Assembly: GCA_022984795.1 (NCBI GenBank)
Contig: JALIHJ010000056.1
Location: 111,725 to 175,724, forward strand
Reading direction: 5' to 3'
From: Fabrea salina
Lineage: Eukaryota > Ciliophora > Heterotrichea > Heterotrichida > Fabreidae
Length of the DNA stretch: 64,000 nucleotides
Of this stretch, positions 33,424 through 42,900 are shown piece after piece. How positions within the stretch are numbered: position 1 is the stretch's first letter; every line of letters begins with the position of its first letter. The notes under the pieces are model-generated. The model did no database searches. It was not told the DNA's origin and worked only from the letters and a program-made list of their open reading frames with translations. The translations under genes and the position numbers were made by a program.

Positions 33424-33630
33424 ATAAGTTTATTAATGGCATCCTAGCAATTAAGCATAAGTATTAGAGTGTTACTTCTGAACTCAGCATGCTTTTCTAA
33501 TAGTATTTAAAAGCACTAAAGTTGCTTCAGTCTAAAGGATTTAGAATCTTCTTGCAAATCTGATCATGCTCTAGATATACCAGAACGCCCTAAGATTTGG
33601 GGTTCTGTTTCAAGAATTTTGATAATCAAT

Positions 33631-36600
33631 ATGGAAAGGTTTACCAGTCACTCAAGACAGAATTCCGGCGAAATACCTTCTTACTCCAACGGAGAAGCTG
33701 TGTATCAAATTCTCAAGTCCTTCATGCAGCTCCACAAAAGTCCTCAAAACGACCTAGACTCGCTCATGAGTCAGTTCCAAGAAAAGTGCCAGAGACTCAC
33801 AGGTGCCTCTTCTTCGCAGCTATTTTTGAAAGAGGACACTAAGTTAAAACTCTTTAAAGAAAAACCCCAGTTCTACTGCGACATCGACTCTTTTTCCCTG
33901 CCAGGTTTTGTGGCTGAGCATAGGATCTACCAAATCATCAATAACGTCCAGGAGTCCAAACTTTACGCCAGCTTCAATGAAGAAGTCAACTTGATTTCTA
34001 AGCAAGGCACTCCTAGCAACTTGTGTGCAGTTCCTCTAGTAAACGAAGAAACTAACGAAGTCTTAGGAGTCCTGATCGTGTACAATAAAGTTGAAAGCAC
34101 AGGAAGGAAACTTCTCTTCAACCTCCACGACTACTATATAATAAGGGCAGCCTTTCTAGTGCTATCGAACGTACTGGGTACCTGGAGCTTGTATAAGAAC
34201 TACAGGTCCAAAACTGAAATGTTTGAGTTCTTGGACCAACAAGCTTCCCAACTCGAAAAGGTCTCTAATATCTCGCTTTACCGAGAAAAACTTTTAGGCA
34301 AGTGCAAAAAACTACTTAACACTGAAAAAGTAGTTACTAAGGAGCTGTTTGAGCTAATATGCCATAGTGTACATGTAGATGGTGGAATACTCCACTTAAA
34401 CCTAGAAACCGGGATGACCCCAGTGATGGAGTACGGCTTAGGTATTGCTTTGGAGGATGAGGCTACTTTAAAGATGGTGCTCTCAAAGTACGAGGATTTC
34501 TCGGGGTTCCTCAATGTTGGCGACGTTCACAAAGACTTGACTTGGAGCGAACAGCAAAGCTTTGGAATGAAGAGTTTGCTTTGGTATCCCATTCAGAGTA
34601 AAACAGGGAACTTAGTAGGGGCTGTTGAGTTCTTAAGGAAAGAAGAAAAGTTTGAAAAAACAGATGAATGGTTTGCTAGTGAAATAATTTCAAGTCTCTC
34701 TGAAATTCCCTGTGAAAATTACTCTGGCTCGGATACCGAGTCCACTGCTGAGTCGAGGATAAAAGAGGCCACCAAAGCTTTGCTGACTATAAGTGAAGCA
34801 AGTGTGTCCTCGTTGGGTCTGTTTGACTACCCTAAGTTTTTTGAAAAGGTCAGCAAAACCCTCAGTAAATTACTAAAGGTTGGTTCATGTACATGTTATT
34901 TAATCCAACACGAAGACAAGGTCTTTTGGACCAGGAAGTACGGTTCCTCTGAAACTCTTTACTACCCCATCAACAAGGAGTCCATTCTGGGCTATGCTTA
35001 CTTCCAAAGAAAAACAGTCACTTTTCCTAACAGTGATTTTAAGTTTGATGCTCTTTACGAGAAACTCGAAAACAAAAAGATCCTCTGCGTTCCCATTAAA
35101 GGACTGATGAAATCCAACATTTTGGGGTTACTTATGATCAGTCGCAAATCTGAGGAGTTCTCTGAACTCGAAATTAAAGTCACTAAAAGGTTCTGTAAGC
35201 ACATAGCTAACTGCTTGGAAAGCATTAAAATCCACACAGTTTCAAAAACTAAAGTTAACTACGACTTTTCGGAAGTAAAGTTTTTAAGCCCTTATTCCCA
35301 GTTTAAAAAAATCAACTCTTTGCGCACTCCTAAAGCACTTGAAAGCTACTGCGGAATCAAACCTAAAAAAGCTTACCGCGAAACTTTCAGTTCAAAGATC
35401 ACTAAAAACTTAGAGTACCTGTTCAACATAGACTCTGTGCCGCCTTTAGAACTTTCTAAGCTTTCTTTCCTCAAGTCGACTTTAGAAGCCTCCAGCAACC
35501 CTATTAAAGCACTAGCAGGAGTTCTTAACAGGTTGATTCCAAGTCAAGCTGCAACTCTCTATGTAAAAGACGCTACAGAGGAGCACTTGCTTTGCATCAA
35601 CACTGAAGTTTTGTTTAAGATTGCAGGCTTGGTGGGCAAAGCCCTGACTAAAAACGATTCAGTAGTTATCCACAAAGAAGCTTTCAGAGACCCTAACTTT
35701 GACAGCAAAATCGACAGTTGTGGACTAACTTCACTAATTGAAAGTTTAGTTATAGTGCCTTTCCAGTGCCCCAGTGGAGTCGAAGGAGCTATGTTGTTTG
35801 TGAACTCTCCCAAGTCCTTTACTCCCAACAACTTAATTCTTGCCCAGTACTTGTCAGTCATTGTTAAGGAACTAACTACAGACAAACTAGGAGTTAACCC
35901 TTCCCAAAACGAAAGCAAAAGGTACAAAACTCTTCAGCTCTGGTGCAAACAAGTCTTTACTGTAGCCAACTCTGCCCGGGCTAAGCAGATCCTGTCCAAA
36001 AGTGTGCTCCAGCAGCAGTACCAAGAAACCAACATCAACTTTATGGTCCAAACAGCACTGCAACTTATATGCGAACTAACCAACTCCGAAGACGCCAGAG
36101 TCTTGTTTAGGTTCAAAGAAGAGTTTATCCAGTACACCACCAAAGACAAGCAAATCGCCTTTTTGGAAGACAGAGAAATAGACCTGTTTGAAGAGTCGCT
36201 TAGAAAGATGACTCCAGTTACCCTTTTGAAGATTTGGGACTTCGAAAACATGGTGGTGTACCCTTCCAAAACCGAAGGAACTTCCTTAATCATTCAGGCT
36301 TGGAACAAAAAGGACGAAACCCTTGTGTTTTATTCAGGCTACACTAAAGAAGACGAAGCCTTTATCAAGCAACTTGCCAGAGTCATGCACCCTGCTTTGG
36401 ACTCGAGTTTCCACAACAGCGAAGAAGGACTTTCTGCTTTTAGACAAGGCATTAGGAACTTTGCCTCGAACTTAAACACCCACTCCTTTGTAAAGGCTAT
36501 TCGGAGTGCTGCTCAGAAACTTTTGGACTCAGACAGAGCAACTGTGTTTATGAGGGAAGGCAATTCTTTAGTAGTGAAGTCACAAGGAATCGAGCATGAA

Positions 36601-38601
36601 ATTCCAGTAGACTACGAAGTACCTGTAGGCAAAGGGATTGCAGGCTATGTAGCTCAAACTGGACAGACTGAAAACATCAAAGACGCCTACAGTGACTCTA
36701 GGTTCAACCCTGAAATGGACATACTTACTGGGTATAGAACTTCAACTATACTTTGCATGCCTGTTTTGAACATGTACGGAGACGTTATTGCTGTGCTGCA
36801 GATGATTAACAAGAAGAATGGGTACTTCGACAAAGCTGATGAAGAAACTTTGGAGGTGTTTAGCGAAATGGTTTCAGTGATACTGCAGAACTGGGAACTG
36901 TTCCGAGTCACTATTGACGAAAAAACTCGGCTTAAAAACATAATGAACAGTTTGGGCAACTACATCATGCTTCTGAGCAGTGACGGTAGACTTGAGTACT
37001 TCAACAAGCCGTTTGAAGAGATACTCGGAGTCCCTGAAAAAGTAGCTAAAACATACCACTACTCAAGTTGGCTGCGCCACAACAGACAGATGGTTGTAGA
37101 CATCACTAACGTGTTTCAAAACACTCAGAAAAAGATAAGCAGGAACTCCCAGTATATACTTAACGTTCCACTTAAAACCAGAAGCTTGAGAAACGTAAAG
37201 GGTTCTTTGCTGGAAAGCAAAAAGAGTGTGTTCAACTACACTATAGCGGCTTTGCACGACTACGGGTCAGTAGAAATAGAAGGAGTTGTCATCATACTAG
37301 AAGACGCCAGTGCGATTGAGGAACTACACTCTAAGTTCAAAGCTATGCAAAACGAAATATGCACACTTACCAACCCCATCAAAACTGAAACCTCTCTTCA
37401 CAAGTGCATCAACAAACTCAGTGTTATTATGAGTAGTTTGAAACACGACTCTGAAACTGCTACTCAGCTAAAAGAAGTGATGAAGATCCTTAAGTCTGGA
37501 AACCTAAACCGAACAATTGTAAAGCTGCCTAAAGAGTTCAAAGACTTAGAAAGTGACTTAACTGGCAGACTCAAAGAGTATACTGAGGAGTCTTATAGCA
37601 CCCAAACAGTCATTAGCAGCTCTATTAAAATCAGTTCACAAAAGTTAACAGCTATCGATCCTTCTGTCTTGAGGAACTGGAGTTTGGACTTGTTTGGAAT
37701 TGAAGACCACTTTCCATACGTTTCTTCAATGCTTGAAGACTTTGGATTGCTAAACGAGTTTTCAATCCAACAAGAGAAACTGTTCCACTTCTACACTGCT
37801 GTAAAGGAAGGCTACGAACTCTACCAAAACCCATTCCACAACTTTTACCACGGCGTTTCTGTTATGCATGCTTCTTACTACTTGATTGCTTGCACTAACG
37901 CTCTAGAACACTTTACTTCTCACGAAGTTTTGGCTATTTTGATAGCTTCTTTGTGCCATGACGTAGGCCACACTGGCAGAAACAATGCTTTTGAAATCAA
38001 CAGCCGTTCTCCTTTAGCTATAAACTACAACGACAAGTCTGTGCTTGAGAACTACCACTCTTCACTTACTTTTAAAATACTTGAAAAAGCTAACTGCAAC
38101 ATTTTTGAAGACCTAGGTTCAGCTATGTTCAAGTCAATTAGAAAACTAATTTTAGAGTGCATTTTGAACACAGATATGGCACTGCACTTTAAGTTGATCT
38201 CCAACATGAACCAAAGACTTGGCGACATTGAAGAAAGTCCTTTGGGCACCAGAGAAACTGACTCTGAAAGTATGTCTGCCTTTTTAGTTCACTGTTCTGA
38301 CTTAGCACACCCGACTAAAGACTTTAACCTGTTTTCTAAGTGGTCAAACTTAGTGTGCATCGAGTTTTCTAACCAGTACGAAGAAGAAGTCAGAAGGGGA
38401 CTGCCTCCTACCGAGTTCATGAAAGGCTTGGACGAACCTGTTGCTTACTACAAAAACGAAATAGGGTTTTTGACTGTGGTCATCAAGCCCCTTTGGGAGT
38501 GCCTGAACCTTTGGCTTTCTCCTACAGACGACTTGTTGGAGCAACTTAATAAAAACGCTCAGGAGTACAAAGATCGACTAGCTGCCATTCAAGATGGTTA
38601 A
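33631..38601 (+). CDS. Multi-GAF, PAS and HD-type cyclic-nucleotide phosphodiesterase
   Basis: 1,656 aa from ATG 33631; an upstream TTG is not a likely start. Several GAF modules run from residue ~50 to ~1080. The last (~930-1080) holds the cyclic-nucleotide-binding signature NK-x-F-x3-DE (NKKNGYFDKADEE). A PAS-like unit follows (~1100-1230). The C-terminal class I PDE domain (~1370-1640) has HNFYHG, HDVGH near 1443, and HCSDLAHP near 1554, so the metal ligands are present. It should hydrolyse cAMP or cGMP, with GAF domains giving allosteric control. Mammalian PDEs of this class usually carry two GAFs, so this one is unusually long. Ciliary or calcium signalling is a likely setting. Confidence 0.92.
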   Translation: MERFTSHSRQNSGEIPSYSNGEAVYQILKSFMQLHKSPQNDLDSLMSQFQEKCQRLTGASSSQLFLKEDTKLKLFKEKPQFYCDIDSFSLPGFVAEHRIYQIINNVQESKLYASFNEEVNLISKQGTPSNLCAVPLVNEETNEVLGVLIVYNKVESTGRKLLFNLHDYYIIRAAFLVLSNVLGTWSLYKNYRSKTEMFEFLDQQASQLEKVSNISLYREKLLGKCKKLLNTEKVVTKELFELICHSVHVDGGILHLNLETGMTPVMEYGLGIALEDEATLKMVLSKYEDFSGFLNVGDVHKDLTWSEQQSFGMKSLLWYPIQSKTGNLVGAVEFLRKEEKFEKTDEWFASEIISSLSEIPCENYSGSDTESTAESRIKEATKALLTISEASVSSLGLFDYPKFFEKVSKTLSKLLKVGSCTCYLIQHEDKVFWTRKYGSSETLYYPINKESILGYAYFQRKTVTFPNSDFKFDALYEKLENKKILCVPIKGLMKSNILGLLMISRKSEEFSELEIKVTKRFCKHIANCLESIKIHTVSKTKVNYDFSEVKFLSPYSQFKKINSLRTPKALESYCGIKPKKAYRETFSSKITKNLEYLFNIDSVPPLELSKLSFLKSTLEASSNPIKALAGVLNRLIPSQAATLYVKDATEEHLLCINTEVLFKIAGLVGKALTKNDSVVIHKEAFRDPNFDSKIDSCGLTSLIESLVIVPFQCPSGVEGAMLFVNSPKSFTPNNLILAQYLSVIVKELTTDKLGVNPSQNESKRYKTLQLWCKQVFTVANSARAKQILSKSVLQQQYQETNINFMVQTALQLICELTNSEDARVLFRFKEEFIQYTTKDKQIAFLEDREIDLFEESLRKMTPVTLLKIWDFENMVVYPSKTEGTSLIIQAWNKKDETLVFYSGYTKEDEAFIKQLARVMHPALDSSFHNSEEGLSAFRQGIRNFASNLNTHSFVKAIRSAAQKLLDSDRATVFMREGNSLVVKSQGIEHEIPVDYEVPVGKGIAGYVAQTGQTENIKDAYSDSRFNPEMDILTGYRTSTILCMPVLNMYGDVIAVLQMINKKNGYFDKADEETLEVFSEMVSVILQNWELFRVTIDEKTRLKNIMNSLGNYIMLLSSDGRLEYFNKPFEEILGVPEKVAKTYHYSSWLRHNRQMVVDITNVFQNTQKKISRNSQYILNVPLKTRSLRNVKGSLLESKKSVFNYTIAALHDYGSVEIEGVVIILEDASAIEELHSKFKAMQNEICTLTNPIKTETSLHKCINKLSVIMSSLKHDSETATQLKEVMKILKSGNLNRTIVKLPKEFKDLESDLTGRLKEYTEESYSTQTVISSSIKISSQKLTAIDPSVLRNWSLDLFGIEDHFPYVSSMLEDFGLLNEFSIQQEKLFHFYTAVKEGYELYQNPFHNFYHGVSVMHASYYLIACTNALEHFTSHEVLAILIASLCHDVGHTGRNNAFEINSRSPLAINYNDKSVLENYHSSLTFKILEKANCNIFEDLGSAMFKSIRKLILECILNTDMALHFKLISNMNQRLGDIEESPLGTRETDSESMSAFLVHCSDLAHPTKDFNLFSKWSNLVCIEFSNQYEEEVRRGLPPTEFMKGLDEPVAYYKNEIGFLTVVIKPLWECLNLWLSPTDDLLEQLNKNAQEYKDRLAAIQDG

Positions 38602-38616
38602 TAAGTTTATTAGTAA

Positions 38617-39711
38617 ATGTCTGTTACGATGTTAATTGATGTTTCGAGTCACTTAGTTGAGGACTTGTAAAGCTTACTTAGAAAAGCACACATTATAGAG
38701 TTCCTGAACGTGTGTCACATGAAAGAGATCACCAATGTAGGAGTTTATGCTTTGCATAACAGCTTTTATAAAGTAACTAGCACTTAGTGTATCTACGTAT
38801 CTAAAAACAACCCGCCTTGTCCTAATGTGTACTTGCCAAGCATTTCTAACTACGAGTTTGAAGGGTCTTCTTGTGATTTATTCACTCAGAAAAGCACTAA
38901 GAACTTATGTGTTAGTCACTTACTCAAGTCAAAGCTCCACATATACTGCGTAACTAACAACATTCAAAAGTGGGTTGACAAGCATGGCTTTGTAGAGAGC
39001 CACCCTAGCTTAACAATAGTTCATTTGGGCTCAGAAAAGATCCAAGGAGTCATTTCAGCTTCTTCCTTAGAAGAACTGTTTTCCAGCATACTGGCCAAAG
39101 TCACCCTTGAAAAGTTTGAAGGAGTGCTTGTGATCCCCAACCAAGACAACTTCGACGAGGTCAAGATTGACTTGGCTCCAATGCTTTTGAGTCTGAAGAA
39201 GCTCAACAGCAAGCACAACATAGAGTTTTACCTAGAGTTAGTTGTAAAGGCTGACTCGGTAAACTTAGAGTTTTTGTGGGGCAAACCTTACATAGTGGGT
39301 TCTGAAGACACTGAATTTTACCACTTATGCAGTTATTTAGTTAGTTCTGACTTAGTGTTAATTTGCACCTCTAGTTTTGACACTGACACTACTGAAAACA
39401 GCATTTTGCCTATCCACTACGCACTGTTCCCTAATTCTCAGTCTTTGCTAGTTAAGAAGTTAGCTACTAAAGAACATGTGTGCTGTCCAGTGTTTTCAAA
39501 GCCTTTAGCTACCCAGGAAAGTTCTTACTTGCTTCCTAACTTTATAGAAAACTTTCCAGTTGAGACCTATAAACCTGAAGCGCTCAGTTCTAGACTGCAT
39601 GACTATTTTGCCGCCAAAAGCCAAAACTCTGTTTCAAGTAACCCCAAAAACTTGATCACAAATGCTATCAACAACATCACTAAGAGCTTCACTAAGAAAA
39701 GGAAAAAGTAA
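38617..39711 (+). CDS. Hypothetical protein, 354 aa, three exons with two 15-nt introns
   Basis: The long frame has no ATG. Removing introns 38667-38681 and 38773-38787 extends it to ATG 38617 (MSVTMLIDVSSHLVEDLK), 15 nt after the PDE stop. Joined segments read smoothly (ALHNSFYK|CIYVSKNN). The protein is mixed alpha/beta with several hydrophobic strands (LTIVHL, FEGVLVIP, LVLICTSSF) and a basic tail (KSFTKKRKK). An N-terminal DVSSH resembles the start of a vWA MIDAS motif, but I could not follow the remaining MIDAS residues. No family is assigned. The core-like codon use (C-ending Asp, Asn) suggests a real, expressed gene. Confidence 0.8.
38667..38681 (+). other. 15-nt spliceosomal intron
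   Basis: GTAAAGCTTACTTAG, A at position 10, phase 2. Retention gives an immediate TAA. Confidence 0.85.
38773..38787 (+). other. 15-nt spliceosomal intron
   Basis: GTAACTAGCACTTAG, A at position 10, phase 0. Retention ends in TAG. Its removal extends the open frame upstream to the second exon. Confidence 0.85.
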
Positions 39712-39904
39712 GATTAGTTTTAAATCCCAATTGCTTCTTAAAGTTTGTTGAGTTATTAGATAGCCTTCTTTGGAGGCTTATCCAAACTTTATTGGAGTCG
39801 ACTAAGCCACCCACAATGGTGATTGTTTGTACTGGCTCTTAAACCAGATCATGATTCACTTACTAAACGTTTATTGGTTTTAAATTAGAGCTAATAATTA
39901 TTTA

Positions 39905-42900
39905 ATGTTTGCTCGATTGATGGGTATGTTTTTGTTAAGCCATGCTATCCAAATAGATAGGATGGCCACTCCTTACAGAGACAAGGTTGACCCAAGCTCA
40001 TTTTATGGTCTTAGTAGCGCATTTTTTGAGGGCAAGTTTGATGACTTAGACACCTCACATTATGCGGCCACAATTGGAGGGCAGGAATGCGAAATAATAT
40101 CTCTGAGTGAAACTGAGCTTGAGTGCTTAATCCCGCCTTGGGAATCTACTGATGGAGCCAGCGCTGAACTCAGGGTTGAGCATGAAGGCTCAGAAATATA
40201 TTCAAAAGACCTTAACTATGGAAACGTCTATCCTATAATTGCACTGAATAGAAATGAAGCCTCAACTGGTGACAAGATTAATACTTACTTACTTTGGAGT
40301 AACAGTCACGAAATTCAGAGCGGATATGTAGAAACTAACCCTCTAAAAATCGAACCCAAATGGAATTGGGGGGGATTTTTTGATTCAGGAAGGGTTGAAC
40401 TTGGAAACAACATTCATGGAGATTCCAACTTTAAGCTTGGGGTTACTGGAGTTGAACAAATTGACATGGCCTGGACAGGAGCTGGGTATACACTTGAAGG
40501 GAAAGAATACTTCTTCCGAACTATTGCTTCGGTAGAAAGCATTTCTCACAATGAAGGAAGTGCCTTAGGAGGCTTGGAAGTAACTATTGCTGGGAAGTCC
40601 TTTCCAGACGAAACCGGCAGAGTCAGAGTGGAGATAGATGGGAGTGACTGTCAAGTGACCAGTGCTGGTTTTAGTACTATTACTTGCAGAACTGGTGCTT
40701 ACTACAAGACCACCACAAAAAGTTATTACGAGGGAAGTGCTGGGTTGTTCAGAGAAAGGTATGGCCATGGAACTACTGACTTAGAACTAGAAGGATTCAT
40801 TCCAAATGCTGACTTAGACTACAATCTAGTACAAAAAGACTCCAAAATTTATGGGTACTTCAAAGCGCCAAGAACAGGAAAGTACACTTTTTACGCAAGT
40901 TTAAACGATAAAGCCAAAGTTTGGCTAAGCACGGATGCAGATCCCTCAAATAAAAACAAAATTATGGATATGCCTCCAGTTTTAACTCCTTTTATGTACT
41001 TCAATGGAACCTATAAATCTAATGAAATACAACTTTCCAGAGGTGAGTTGTATTACTTAGAAATAGCGCAAGAAAACTGCTGTGCACATGGATTTTTTTC
41101 ATTAGGAGTGGAAATTCCAGGTAACGGAAAGCTCTACAGAAACAGAATCCCCTTGGTTAAGAGAGTCGATATTACCAATCTCCATAACTCTCATCCCATT
41201 GAGTACAAAGGCCAGCACAAAAGCATAGGACTCTTAGATTGCAGTCTTAATGAACAATTAAACTACTATCAAAAGCAGTTGGGGTCGCAGTACTTCAACC
41301 TTTACATTTACTGCTTAAAGAATACTTTGTATGTTGCAGTTCCTGGATATATGAACCCCCAACCTGAAGACTTGAAGTTTAGGGATACTGGTGACAACTT
41401 GATTGAAGGAGAGCTTCTCCACCAACCCTCAGACTCTCAGTTCTGGTTTGTAATTCCTTCAGAGTTTCTGAGGACGTACCAAACCAAACCCCAACTCAGA
41501 GTTTGGATTGACGATAGACTCACTATGTGCACGGGAAACTGCTCTTTTGAGTACAAGAATGTGCCTATAGTAATGAGTTTCTCTCTGAATTCTAATACAG
41601 TGACTATCAATGGTCAAAACTTTCCAGTTGATGTTTCTAAACTAGAAGTAAAAATAGGTCCTGCAGATTGCAAAATTGACTTAAACTCACCCAGTTCAAT
41701 AAAGTGTGAGCTAGAGTCTTACACTGAAGGAAACTACCAACCTCAAGTTACTTATGATGGGTACTATAGCATTGTATTAGACTCAGGGATTAATTACAAC
41801 ATTACTCTAAAGTGCGCTGAAAACTGCTTAAAGTGTTATTCCTCCTCAACCTTTGACTGTATTGAGTGTGAAACTAGCTACTACTTGGTTCAAGGAGTCT
41901 GCAGTAGTATATGTCCTACTGGCTACTCCTGCTCCTCAACTCTATCTTCAGGCTCTGAACTTGCCTTCAAGCTTAAACTCAACACCTTGCAGAATGTACT
42001 TGAAGACTCAGAAAACTCAATTCCAGTGCTTACAGGAGTCAACAACCAGTTCTACCACTTCTTCCATGAAACTGATCCATACCCCGCGAAGGATCGAGGC
42101 TACTACTTTAGAGGGAGTTCAGTGATGCAACTGCCTCCTTATGGTGATGTTTCAGAGCCTCTACTAATCCTAGCTCCCCAATTTACAGTGAGTATGTGGA
42201 TTCGACCACTCTCTGGATCAGGAGTGCTACTCTCCAAGCAACACACCAACTACACTAGCATTCTAGAAATCGGACTCTCAGACTACAGTCTCTATGCAGC
42301 TCTAGACGAAACTTCTCAGTCCCCAGACAAGCTAAACAACTACTGGAACTTAGTGACTGTAAGGACTTTTGTGGACCAAGATCAATTCAAGTTAGAAGCT
42401 TACTACAACTCTACTTCAGTGCTATCAAAGACTTTAGGAGAAAACTGGTTCAAAGACTCGGATTCCGACTTCTACTTCTCAATAGGGGCCAAGCACTCCT
42501 CTAGCACTTTCAGCAACTTCTTCACTGGCTTTATTTGGGAAGTCAGAGTCTATAACTCAGTGATCGACCTAGAAGACCTATTCCAAGACTCTAACTTCTG
42601 CCCGATGCAAAACTCAGACAAGTGCCTACCACTCTGCGCAATAGAACAGTTCTGGGATGGCGAACAATGCAGAGAGTGCTTACCTAACTGTGATTTCGGG
42701 TGCATAAACAACTCCACTTGCAGTCTGTGTGGGAATGATTTATGCACTGACTGCCAGTTTGAAGTATGTACTGAATGTGTCCAGAATGCGATCCTGAACT
42801 CCAGTGAAACCTGCGCATGTAAAGAAGGCTACTACAGCCAGTATGGACTTTGCACACAAGGAGAGTTCTACGCTGAGCTTTCCTCTAACTCAGGCAATCT

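Noticed and set aside
33424-33630. Structured ncRNA in the 207-nt spacer before the PDE gene
   Set aside because: Looked for tRNA, U-snRNA and box C/D patterns; short pairings exist but nothing exceeds chance in such A/T-rich sequence.
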